The translations under genes and the position numbers were made by a program. Source: Sphaerisporangium perillae (GTDB lineage: Bacteria > Actinomycetota > Actinomycetes > Streptosporangiales > Streptosporangiaceae). From it: DNA of 64,000 nucleotides. The notes below the pieces were generated by a model. The model was not told the DNA's origin, ran no database searches, and was given only the letters and a program-made list of their open reading frames with translations. Location of the stretch: contig NZ_JALLPO010000025.1 of the NCBI RefSeq assembly GCF_023276435.1, forward strand, positions 93,217 through 157,216. Direction: 5' to 3'. Of this stretch, positions 23,529 through 30,958 are shown one piece after another; the stretch's first letter is position 1, and each line of letters opens with the position of its first letter.

Positions 23529-24635
23529 TCATCGGCCTCCGTGTCGCTTGGCAGCGGCGTGGATGAGTGAGAGGTACCCGGCCTGCGGTGTCATCGCCCT
23601 GGCCTCCGCCTGCCGTTGCTTCCAGGTGGTCTCCGGCCTGCTTTGCAGCAACACGAACCGCGGCTCGCCGTCGACGTGTGTCATCGCCCATTCGATGTCC
23701 TGCGGGCAGCCATAGTGCCGCTCCACCCGGATTGCCATTTCCGCGAGCTGGAGGACACTCGCGTCGTCGAGGCACGGCACGTCACGCCGATCGACGGGCA
23801 CGTCCTCGGTGGTCGTGCCACGGCCGGACGGATCCGGCACACAGCGATGCGCCTTGTGCGCCACCGTCGTCCTGGTCACTTCGAGGCCCACTTTGGACAC
23901 CCAGAACTCGTCCGGGGTGACTTCGCCGGACACGACGGCGTGTCCCAGTCCCCAGCTGGCGTTGATCGCAACGACCGAGCGATCTCCGGTGCGAGGGCTC
24001 ACGGTGAACGCGACCCCGGCGACCTCGGCGTCGACCATCGCTTGCACTGCCACCGAGATGCGCAGCGCCTCGCTCGCCTGATCCTCGGGTAGAGACGTGC
24101 GATAGGCGATGGCCTGCGGCGTGTAAAGGCTGGCCCAGCATTCCTTGACGTGCTCGAGCACGCTGTCCGCACCGACCACCCATAAGAACGTCTCCTGCTG
24201 GCCCGCGAAGCTCGCGGCGTCGCCGTCCTCAGCCACCGCCGAGGAACGAACGGCCACCGGCAGATCCTCCACGCCGAACCGTGCGCACAGTTCGTGGTAG
24301 CCCGCGCGGATCTCCGCCGCCATGGCGGCGGGCATCGCGGTGCGGCGCACCAATGTTGTCGCCTCATCTTGCGCGCGGGCCAACGACGAAACACTGCCTG
24401 GTTCCGCGCCGAGCACCAGCGCCGTCAGCTTGTCGCCAAGTCCGTCCACGGCCCGGAAGGTTTCGAAAGCAGACACGGTGACGGCGAAACCGTCGGGCAC
24501 CTCGACACCGGCGTGAACCAACTCGCCCAGGCCGGCGCACTTGCCGCCGACGGTCGGGCGGTCGGTAATCAGTAGGTCGGCGAACCAGCGAGTGACGGGT
24601 GCGGACACGAAGGTCTCCTCGAGCGAAACTGTCAT
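23529..24635 (-). CDS. ATP-grasp subunit of a split PEP-synthase-like phosphotransferase (PpsB-like)
   Basis: 368 residues (~40 kDa). It corresponds to the N-terminal nucleotide-binding domain of PEP synthase: VGGKCAGLGELVHAGVEVPD at the start, AVRSSAVAEDGDAASFAGQQ near residue 128, and the closing DIEWAMTHVDGEPRFVLLQS with RPET. It ends there, with no His domain and no pyruvate barrel. Size and content match the beta subunit of Thauera phenylphosphate synthase and the first domain of rifampin phosphotransferase. It should bind ATP and pyrophosphorylate the His of the partner subunit, giving AMP. Its ATG overlaps the alpha-subunit stop (ATGA). Confidence 0.85.
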   Translation of the reverse strand: MTVSLEETFVSAPVTRWFADLLITDRPTVGGKCAGLGELVHAGVEVPDGFAVTVSAFETFRAVDGLGDKLTALVLGAEPGSVSSLARAQDEATTLVRRTAMPAAMAAEIRAGYHELCARFGVEDLPVAVRSSAVAEDGDAASFAGQQETFLWVVGADSVLEHVKECWASLYTPQAIAYRTSLPEDQASEALRISVAVQAMVDAEVAGVAFTVSPRTGDRSVVAINASWGLGHAVVSGEVTPDEFWVSKVGLEVTRTTVAHKAHRCVPDPSGRGTTTEDVPVDRRDVPCLDDASVLQLAEMAIRVERHYGCPQDIEWAMTHVDGEPRFVLLQSRPETTWKQRQAEARAMTPQAGYLSLIHAAAKRHGGR

Positions 24636-26512
24636 GCGGGGGTGTCCTGCAGAATTGTCACCGTGCCGTTGTTCCCATCAACGCGGATCCGTTGACCGGT
24701 GGTGATCGAGGTCGTGGCGGTGCCGGTTCCGACGACGGCGGGCAGCCCGTACTCGCGAGAGACGATCGAGGCATGGCACATGATGCCGCCGATATCGCTG
24801 ACCGCGCCTTTGATCCGCGCGAACACCGGTGTCCAGCTCGTACTGGTGATCGGAGCGACGAGGATTTCGCCCTCCTGGAGACTGTCCAGCTCATCAGGGC
24901 TGAGCACCACCCGAGCCGGCCCCTCGGCGACGCCGGGCGAGCCCGCGAAGCCGCTCAGCACCTTGGCGCCGTCACCGTGCTCCTGAGCGGCCAGCCACTT
25001 CTCGACCTGCTCGTCGGTGATACCCCAGAGCATGATCATCATCGGCTCGACAATGCCCTTGGGCGCGGGGCCCAGCGCAGGCGGCGGAGTCCAGCGACGT
25101 AGTGCCTCGTGGATGCGCCTGCGCTCGGCGACGATCGGCGGCCAGTGGTCGGGACCGAGCGGTTCACCGCCGCCGCACCACGCCATCTGCAGGTCGGCGA
25201 TCGCGTCGGCGATCTCGGAACGGCGCAGGAAGAACAGGTCGTCCACTGCGGGGAAGAACCCGAAACGCGCCAACAGGCTGCCGAGTTCACGCATCTTGTT
25301 CCAGAACACCGTCATGTACCAGTGCTCAATGAAGAAGTTGTGGTTCTCCACGTAGGGGAAGACCACCCGAGACAGGCCCAGGGCATCGTCGAAGGCGCGC
25401 TGATCGTCGGGATCGGTGATCAATGCGCGGTAGCGTTCGATCGTCTCGTCCCGTTCGGCGGACACCTTTTCCAGCGGGCGGGACAGGTCCTCGCCCTCAC
25501 GCAGCCGCTCGGCGTACTCTCCGATCATCCGCATCGGGAAGGTGGGATTGTCCGACCAGCTACGGTGGTGGTGGTAGAAGCCGTTGCCGTAGGAGAAGTG
25601 GAACCACGGCTCGGCCGACTTGGTGTACTCGGCCAGCCAGGTCCGGCCCGCCCCGGTCATGCCGAGCCGCTCGAAAGTCTGCTCGGCGGGGGCGTCGGCC
25701 CTGAGGATGTCGGCGACCCCGAGTTCGATCGCACGGGCAGCGAGCTTCTTCAGCTCATCGTCAGGGCGGAACAGCAGCACCTCGACGCCGCTGACCATCT
25801 TCGCGACGGTCTGGTCGCTGATCTCCGGGAAGTGTTTCTTGCAGAGCGTGAGGAAGTTCAGGTACGCCGCGTAGCCCATGTTGAGCAGTTCGGCGTGCAG
25901 GTTCCACGCCGCATCGACCGAGGCGAGGATACGTTGGTAGGCCACCAGAAGATCGTTCGACGACGTGACTCCCCGTCCGTTGAGGACCCGGTCGACGGGC
26001 TCGAACTCGCCGAGCGCGGGAATCTCGACGGCCTCCAGCGCGGCGATCTGTTCGCGGACCTTGGTCTCCCACTTCGCGTAGAGCTCCGGCCAGTTCTGGT
26101 AATAGTGGCCGGCGCGGATGGCGAACTCCTCGGCCCGCCGTGCCATCTCTTCCGGATCTTCCACGCTGTTGGCGCTCATGTACATGTAGCCGTTGAGCAC
26201 ACGGACGTCCAGGCCGAGCGCTGGCGGCAGCGCGAAGACGCGAGAGTTCATGACGCCGGTACTCATGAATGCGCTGTCGGAGGTGACGATGTCGAACGGG
26301 GGCATCGGCTCGGGAAAGTGCATCCCGTTGCGAAACCAGGTACGCCGCGAGTCCTTATCTCTGCGGCTGGGCAGGAAACGGTTGTAGTACGGGTAGAGCT
26401 GCTCCCAGTCCTCCGCGCCCTCGGGCGCGGCGATCGAGTACGGGTCTGGGAACCCCTTGCGGGAGGACGGTTCTGGCTCGGCCGCCACCGGGATGATCGC
26501 TTCAGTTGTCAT
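24632..26512 (-). CDS. Catalytic-His subunit of a split PEP-synthase-like phosphotransferase (PpsA-like)
   Basis: 626 residues (~70 kDa). The C-terminal ~100 residues are the mobile phosphohistidine domain: VLSGFAGSPGVAEGPARVVL, then GDIGGIMCHASIVSREYGL-type motif with the catalytic His near 578. The first ~500 residues are a helical acceptor-binding region (WFHFSYGNGFYHHHRSWSDN and other aromatic/His-rich stretches) like those of phenylphosphate synthase alpha and rifampin phosphotransferase. The PEP/pyruvate TIM barrel is absent, so pyruvate is an unlikely acceptor. First gene of the island operon, with GAGGAGTG before ATG 26512. It probably phosphorylates an enol or phenol hydroxyl, giving AMP and phosphate. 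Confidence 0.82.
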   Translation of the reverse strand: MTTEAIIPVAAEPEPSSRKGFPDPYSIAAPEGAEDWEQLYPYYNRFLPSRRDKDSRRTWFRNGMHFPEPMPPFDIVTSDSAFMSTGVMNSRVFALPPALGLDVRVLNGYMYMSANSVEDPEEMARRAEEFAIRAGHYYQNWPELYAKWETKVREQIAALEAVEIPALGEFEPVDRVLNGRGVTSSNDLLVAYQRILASVDAAWNLHAELLNMGYAAYLNFLTLCKKHFPEISDQTVAKMVSGVEVLLFRPDDELKKLAARAIELGVADILRADAPAEQTFERLGMTGAGRTWLAEYTKSAEPWFHFSYGNGFYHHHRSWSDNPTFPMRMIGEYAERLREGEDLSRPLEKVSAERDETIERYRALITDPDDQRAFDDALGLSRVVFPYVENHNFFIEHWYMTVFWNKMRELGSLLARFGFFPAVDDLFFLRRSEIADAIADLQMAWCGGGEPLGPDHWPPIVAERRRIHEALRRWTPPPALGPAPKGIVEPMMIMLWGITDEQVEKWLAAQEHGDGAKVLSGFAGSPGVAEGPARVVLSPDELDSLQEGEILVAPITSTSWTPVFARIKGAVSDIGGIMCHASIVSREYGLPAVVGTGTATTSITTGQRIRVDGNNGTVTILQDTPA

Positions 26513-26532
26513 GGCTTCACTCCTCGTCGAGC

Positions 26533-26543
26533 TTTCAATGAAA
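26533..26543. promoter_or_regulatory. TTTCA-A-TGAAA palindrome upstream of the island operon
   Basis: A perfect 11-bp palindrome 21-31 nt before the alpha-subunit start, overlapping the expected 5' leader or promoter end. It shares TTTC...GAAA edges with the larger palindrome before the iclR gene and is a candidate second operator. Confidence 0.4.
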
Positions 26544-26999
26544 CGATCACCCGGCGGCACAGGCCGCCGCTGATCATCAGGATCCGGCCGAAGACGATGC
26601 GGACCCTGCCCAGCGGGTGCCGGTGGTGGCGCGGGTGGCCAACCGAACGCATGGGCACCTCGGGGTTGCGGCAGGCGATGAATGCGGTCTCGCCGGCGCC
26701 CCCACATCGTCCTGTCGGGCCTGTGATTGCACGACCAGGGAGCAGTGGCGAAGGGGCGGATCGGCGTCGTGGCGTGTCACCCGCCTCATCCTGCGGCGAC
26801 TGGCTACCGAGGTCTTCGCCGAGTGCTCGACCATGCCCACTGGCAGCCCACCCGGCCGGATGGCGGGCGATGATCGTGGGCGTGGTGCGCCGCCCTGGAG
26901 CACCACCACGTCGTACCGATCGACCACGTCATTCTTCCGTTCCTGGAACATGCTTAGTAGGTGATATGGTGCGCGCCGTCACGACCTAAGTCAGTCGCG
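26544..26999. other. Divergent intergenic region, no certain gene
   Basis: About 450 nt between the two palindromes. Several frames are open but none shows a family motif, a good ribosome site or steady codon bias. It contains the divergent promoters of the operon and of iclR and may hold remains of a lost gene. Confidence 0.35.
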
Positions 27000-27000
27000 C

Positions 27001-27017
27001 TTTCCATCCGATGGAAA
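27001..27017. promoter_or_regulatory. 17-bp palindrome TTTCCATC-C-GATGGAAA, likely IclR operator
   Basis: Perfect 8-bp arms around one base, 20-36 nt before the iclR ATG. IclR-family proteins often bind palindromes built from TGGAAA/TTTCCA words, as in the E. coli IclR site. Position suits autorepression; the intergenic region is shared with the carboxylase operon. Confidence 0.6.
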
Positions 27018-27036
27018 ACGCGGCTATGATCCCGTC

Positions 27037-27822
27037 ATGGCCGGTGCTTCGCACCGCACTCCGGGGCAGCCCGTAACCACACGGACACTGTCCGCCCTGG
27101 ACGCGTTCGACGGCGGTGACCGTGTGCTCTCGTTGTCCCAGATCGCCCGCCGCACGGGACTGCCCGTCGCGACCGCACACCGCATGCTTGGGCAACTGTG
27201 CGCCGCCCGACTGCTGGCCAAACGACACGACGGCCTCTACGAGATCGGCGCGCGGATGTGGCGGCTCGGGCTGCTCGCCAGGCCTACAACACTGCGCGAG
27301 GCCGCGCTACCACACCTTCACGATCTGGTGATCCGCACCGGCCACACGGTGCACCTCGCTGTGCTGGACGGCTTCGACGCGTTAGTGATCGACCGCCTCG
27401 CCGGGTCACGGACACTGCCGACGCGCCACAGCCCTGGCGGTCGCCTGCCACTGCACTGCACGGCCGTGGGCAAAGTGCTCCTCGCCCATGCTCCGGCGTC
27501 CGTGCAGGAACGCGTGCTGACGTCGCTGCAGCGCCACACTCCGTACACGATTACCGACCGCCGTCAGATCGAGCGCCAGATGGCAGGCGTGCACCGCACG
27601 AACGTCGCGCGCAGTGCTCAGGAGCACCGAGAAGGCACGTCGTCGGTGGCCATGCCCGTCAGCGGGACGACCGGCGTTATCGCGGCTGTCGGTGTCATCG
27701 CGCCACTGACCAGCCACCGGTTCACTGACGTGCTCACCCCGCTCTCCGCGGCGGCGGCGGCCGTCAGTGCGAGCGCGCGCGACGCCGACTTTGAATCTGC
27801 CGCGGAACCGGAGCGGGACTGA
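27037..27822 (+). CDS. IclR-family transcriptional regulator
   Basis: 261 residues. An N-terminal winged helix (RTLSALDAFDGGDRVLSLSQ, then IARRTGLPVATAHRMLGQL) is followed by a GAF-like effector domain with GGRLPLHCTAVGKVLLAH near 130 and the C-terminal AVGVIAPLTSHRFTDVLTPL. IclR proteins regulate catabolic operons, commonly for aromatic compounds and organic acids, and respond to a pathway metabolite. It is divergent from the split-phosphotransferase/biotin carboxylase operon, with a palindrome at each start, so it very likely controls that operon. Whether it represses or activates cannot be told. Confidence 0.88.
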   Translation: MAGASHRTPGQPVTTRTLSALDAFDGGDRVLSLSQIARRTGLPVATAHRMLGQLCAARLLAKRHDGLYEIGARMWRLGLLARPTTLREAALPHLHDLVIRTGHTVHLAVLDGFDALVIDRLAGSRTLPTRHSPGGRLPLHCTAVGKVLLAHAPASVQERVLTSLQRHTPYTITDRRQIERQMAGVHRTNVARSAQEHREGTSSVAMPVSGTTGVIAAVGVIAPLTSHRFTDVLTPLSAAAAAVSASARDADFESAAEPERD

Positions 27823-27926
27823 GACGGCATTCAGCCCTGTGGCCTCGCCTCCATGGCTCCAGGTGATCGCCTCAGACTGCGGGCACTGGCCGGGAGCGGT
27901 CGGCACCGCGAGGACGGTAGCGGACC

Positions 27927-27964
27927 GGGCGGGAGAGGACGCCCGCAGGCGCCCTCTCCCGCCC
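27927..27964. terminator. 12-bp inverted repeat between iclR and hydrolase genes
   Basis: GGGCGGGAGAGG and CCTCTCCCGCCC are perfect arms around a 14-nt loop, located between two convergent genes and 8 nt beyond the hydrolase stop. It is a likely bidirectional terminator even though it lacks a T-run. Confidence 0.6.
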
Positions 27965-27972
27965 AGGTGCGA

Positions 27973-28968
27973 CTAACTCCTGCGCCAGTCGCGCGGCCAG
28001 TTCCTGGACTTCGTCGACCAATACTGGTTGTCGCAGAACCCGCAGGGGTTGTCGAGCAGATAGTCCGCGGCGTGGGAGTCGCCGCCGAGCGTCAGATCGA
28101 GCCAGGCGGTGCCGATGTCGGCGACTTCCTCTTCGAACGCGGTCGAGCGCCAGAAGCCGACGTGGCCGGCGTACAAGTGCTCGGCCTGGAACGCCGGGAC
28201 CTCGAACCGCATCGCCCAGTCCGACTGGAAGCCCGGGTAGGCGACGTCACTCGTGCCGCCCATGATCCACGCGACCGGCACCTTGAGGCCGAGCAGCGCG
28301 GCGCGTCGGGGCTGCGACAGCCCCGCCGCCGCAGAGCTTGAGGTGTTGTAGCCGAGGACGGTGCGGAAGCGGGAATCCCGCGCCGCCGCGGCGATCGCGG
28401 TGACTCCGCCGCAGGAATATCCCGCGGACGCGATCGACGACAGATCGAGCTTGCCGTAGTACGGCCCCTGTGGGTTCGAATCCGCCTCCTGCGCCCAGTC
28501 GACCGCCGACTTCATCAGGCCGACGGCGGTGTCGATGATGGTGTCGAACCCGGTCGGCTCCGCATCGGTCTTCCCGGCGGGGGCCGGCGGCTCGAGCGGC
28601 GGGTCCGGGTCGAGGAGCGGCGACGTCGCGGGGAGCGGGAGCAGCGTGTCCTCGTACACCGGTGGGTTGGTGACCGGGCCTTTCGCTATCACGAAGTAGC
28701 CCGCCGACGCGAGCCGCGTCAGGAACGGTTCGTAGATCCGGTTGCTGTTCGCGCACGCGCCGTTCTCCCACACGACGACCGGCAGCCGGTTCGCGTTTCG
28801 TAACTCGGCCGGGCGGTAGATCGTGTGCGTGGGCAGCGTGGCGTCACCTTCGCGAACGACGCTGACGCGGTCGTGATGGTCGTCGGCCATGGCGCTGGTC
28901 GGACCGGCTGCCGCCGCGACAACGAGCACCATGGCGGCTAACGCGATGTACTTCCTCACTCTGGTCAT
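27973..28968 (-). CDS. Secreted alpha/beta-hydrolase
   Basis: 331 residues. A signal peptide is clear (MTRVRKYIALAAMVLVVAA, then AGPTSAMA-DDHH). The mature part has an N-terminal VVWENGACANSN oxyanion-type loop, and the nucleophile elbow GYSCGGVTA (Ser in GxSxGG) near residue 182. DVAYPG and a His in LYAGHVGFWRS are candidate acid and His members of the triad. C-terminal Cys residues in NPCGFCDN may form a disulfide. It resembles dienelactone-hydrolase/PAF-acetylhydrolase-type esterases. ATG 28968 follows AAGGAGA. It lies in the island but is convergent with iclR, so a link to the carboxylase is not established; an extracellular ester releasing the substrate would be one possibility. Confidence 0.8.
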   Translation of the reverse strand: MTRVRKYIALAAMVLVVAAAAGPTSAMADDHHDRVSVVREGDATLPTHTIYRPAELRNANRLPVVVWENGACANSNRIYEPFLTRLASAGYFVIAKGPVTNPPVYEDTLLPLPATSPLLDPDPPLEPPAPAGKTDAEPTGFDTIIDTAVGLMKSAVDWAQEADSNPQGPYYGKLDLSSIASAGYSCGGVTAIAAAARDSRFRTVLGYNTSSSAAAGLSQPRRAALLGLKVPVAWIMGGTSDVAYPGFQSDWAMRFEVPAFQAEHLYAGHVGFWRSTAFEEEVADIGTAWLDLTLGGDSHAADYLLDNPCGFCDNQYWSTKSRNWPRDWRRS

Positions 28969-29197
28969 TTCTCCTTACGACTTATCGAGTGTTTAGTGGC
29001 TCTACGCGCTTGATCGGAGAGCCGGGCTCGGGTACCAAGCGGCGATCACGGAGTGACAGCTGAGATGTAGGCCGACCCCTGGATATGCGAAGCCCGCAGC
29101 TCTTGTGGATCATGTCTGTTGTCTAGACAGTCGATCTTCAAGAAACCACGGGCGTGCACGACTTTATAGAGAACGCGGACGCGACACTGCTGCTGGC
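28969..29197. other. Intergenic remnant region
   Basis: 229 nt, more AT-rich. One minus-strand frame reads naturally for ~40 residues (KVVHARGFLKIDCLDNRHD, then ELRASHIQGSAYISA) and ends at about 29052, but has no start and no known family. It may be the decayed edge of an insertion sequence. Confidence 0.3.
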
Positions 29198-29449
29198 TTA
29201 GAACTCCCAACAAAGTTGGAGGTTGACCAGCCGGCGCCAGCAGATGATGCCGCAGGCGAGGCTGAGGAAGGCTTCGTGGATGTCGTCGCGGACTTCCCAG
29301 CGGATGCGTAGTCGTCGGAACCAGTGCAGTAGTGCGAAGCTCTGCTCGACGACCCATCGGTGCACGCCCAGGCCGGAGCCGTGTTCGGTACCGCGGCGAG
29401 CGATGATCGGGGTGATCCCGGCTGCTCGGACTTGCTTGCGGTACTTGAG
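29198..29449 (-). pseudogene. C-terminal fragment of IS5-family transposase
   Basis: 83 codons, open from the repeat junction to the TAA at 29198. GLGVHRWVVEQSFALLHWFR and IRWEVRDDIHEAFLSLACG with ICWRRL are the typical end of actinobacterial IS5-group DDE transposases (the Glu of the DDE triad lies in WVVEQSF). The first two thirds are missing and the break coincides exactly with the start of direct repeat copy 2. It marks the right end of the island. Confidence 0.85.
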
Positions 29450-29660
29450 AACTCACATGCTCGGGGGGCTCATGCGCTTCCTGCCCGTTCCTCCCCCACG
29501 GGGCGGATTCCCAACCTCCGAACCCCGGACCGGCCATCGCCAGGCAGCACCCATCAGGCCACGTCCGCCTGATCAGCCCGTCAGACGGCGTCCGTCAGGC
29601 GTGGGCCATCAGGTGGAGTCGCCGTACGGGCTGCGGCCGGAGGCGATGGCGGACAGCATC
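29449..29660. repeat. Direct repeat copy 2 at right edge of island (212 nt)
   Basis: Partner of 18836-19076. It runs from the transposase break into the last 52 nt of the isocitrate lyase/PEP mutase gene. Because the gene is whole on this side, copy 2 is probably the native locus, and copy 1 was created when the 19077-29448 block was inserted. Confidence 0.9.
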
Positions 29661-30406
29661 GTGGCGAGGTACCTCTGGGTGGCGGCGTGCAGGCCGTGCC
29701 CGAAGCTGACCCGAGCCACGCCCAGGGCGGCCAGATCCGCGAGCGAGGGCGCGCCGGGGCGGAACAGCACGTTGACCGGGCCGCCGATCTCCGCGATTAG
29801 CGCCCTGATGACCTCCGGCTCGGTCAGCATGATCGGGTAGACGCAGTCGGCCCCGGCCCGCAGGTAGAGGCGACCGCGCCGGACCGTGTCGGCGAGCCGC
29901 TCCGAGGTCGTCCCGTCGCCCCGGGCGTAGGTGTCGATCCGCGCGTTGATCACCAGGTCGACGCCCGCGTTCTCCGCGGCCGCCCGTACGGCCGCCAGGA
30001 AGTCGGCCTGCTCCGCCGGGTCGATCATCGTGCCGGTGCGCGGGTCGGAGTCCTCCAGGTTGAGGCCGGCGGCACCGGTCTCGGCGAGCCGCTCGACGAG
30101 CTCCGCCGGCGCGAGGCCATACCCTCGCTCCAGGTCGGCGGTGACCGGGACCGGTACGGCGCGCGCGATGCGGGCCACCGCGTCCAGCATCACGCCGGCC
30201 GGGGCGCTCTCCCCGTCGGCGTACCCGAGGGCAGGGGCGACCGCGGCGCTGCCGGTGGCGACGACCGGGAACCCTGCCTCCACCACGGCACGCGCGGACG
30301 CGGCGTCCCACACGTTCGGCAGCACCAGCGGCCTGCCCGGCACGTGCAGCGCCCGCAGTTCGGCCCCCTTGGACGGAGAGGGCGCGGGTGCCTTCGTCCC
30401 GTCCAC
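29609..30406 (-). CDS. Isocitrate lyase/PEP mutase-family enzyme
   Basis: 265 residues, TIM-barrel superfamily. VLPNVWDAASARAVVEAGFP is the substrate-binding first loop, VPVTADLERGYG provides the metal-binding Asp/Glu, and GAAGLNLEDSD plus INARIDTYARGD follow. The catalytic-loop Cys of true isocitrate lyase (KKCGH) is not present, so the reaction is probably C-C or P-C bond cleavage of a 2-methylisocitrate, oxaloacetate or phosphonopyruvate-type acid. GTG 30406 starts 4 nt after the AhpD-like gene ends, so the two are co-transcribed. The C-terminal 17 codons are duplicated at 19025-19076. Confidence 0.8.
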   Translation of the reverse strand: MDGTKAPAPSPSKGAELRALHVPGRPLVLPNVWDAASARAVVEAGFPVVATGSAAVAPALGYADGESAPAGVMLDAVARIARAVPVPVTADLERGYGLAPAELVERLAETGAAGLNLEDSDPRTGTMIDPAEQADFLAAVRAAAENAGVDLVINARIDTYARGDGTTSERLADTVRRGRLYLRAGADCVYPIMLTEPEVIRALIAEIGGPVNVLFRPGAPSLADLAALGVARVSFGHGLHAATQRYLATMLSAIASGRSPYGDST

Positions 30407-30410
30407 CGGA

Positions 30411-30920
30411 TCAGCTCCCCGAGGGGTGGTAGCCGCCAGGGGTCAGCCTGGAGGTGACGCCGATGCGGTTCCAGGTGTTGATCACCATGATGGCCCAGAT
30501 CAGCTTGGCCAGCTCTTCCTCGGTGTAGTGCTGGGCGGCGCGGTCGTACACCTCGTCGCTCACCCCGCCCTGCGGAAGCAGCGTGATCGCCTCTGTCAGT
30601 TCGAGCGCGGCACGCTCCCGGGGAGTGAAGAACGGCGTCTCGCGCCACGCCGGCAGGGCGTACAGGCGCTGCTCCTTCTCCCCGGCGGCCCGCGCGTCGA
30701 TCGTGTGCATGTCGATGCAGTACGCACAGCCGTTGAGCTGCGAGGCGCGGATCCGCACCAGTTCGAGCAGGGGCCCTTCGAGCCCGGCGCCGGCGACCAG
30801 GCCGTCCAGCTCGATGAGCGCCTTGTAGATCTCCGGCGTGTGCCTCTTCAAGGAAGTACGGCGCCGCGCCCGCTCGGTGGCGGACTCGGCGACCGTCGTG
30901 TTCGTCGTCACGAGACCCAT
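30411..30920 (-). CDS. AhpD/carboxymuconolactone-decarboxylase-fold alkylhydroperoxidase
   Basis: 169 residues. The AhpD core is plain: LLELVRIRASQLNGCAYCID with the CxxC redox pair and the following His, then LYALPAWRETPFFTPRERAA and ELAKLIWAIMVINTWNRIG. Such proteins reduce peroxides with thiols from their CxxC. It is the first gene of a two-gene operon with the PEP mutase-like enzyme and divergent, over only 38 nt, from a MocR regulator that probably controls it. ATG 30920 lacks a ribosome site, so the message may be leaderless. Confidence 0.87.
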   Translation of the reverse strand: MGLVTTNTTVAESATERARRRTSLKRHTPEIYKALIELDGLVAGAGLEGPLLELVRIRASQLNGCAYCIDMHTIDARAAGEKEQRLYALPAWRETPFFTPRERAALELTEAITLLPQGGVSDEVYDRAAQHYTEEELAKLIWAIMVINTWNRIGVTSRLTPGGYHPSGS

Positions 30921-30958
30921 GCTAGGGGCAGAGTGGACCGAGGATAAGATCCAGTCTC

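Noticed and set aside
23529..26512. Calling the two genes PEP synthase (ppsA)
   Set aside because: The PEP/pyruvate-binding barrel is missing and the two remaining domains are split as in phenylphosphate synthase, so a gluconeogenic role is unlikely.
26577..26964. Gene between the kinase gene and iclR
   Set aside because: Open frames exist on both strands, but none has a ribosome site, consistent codon bias or recognisable motif.
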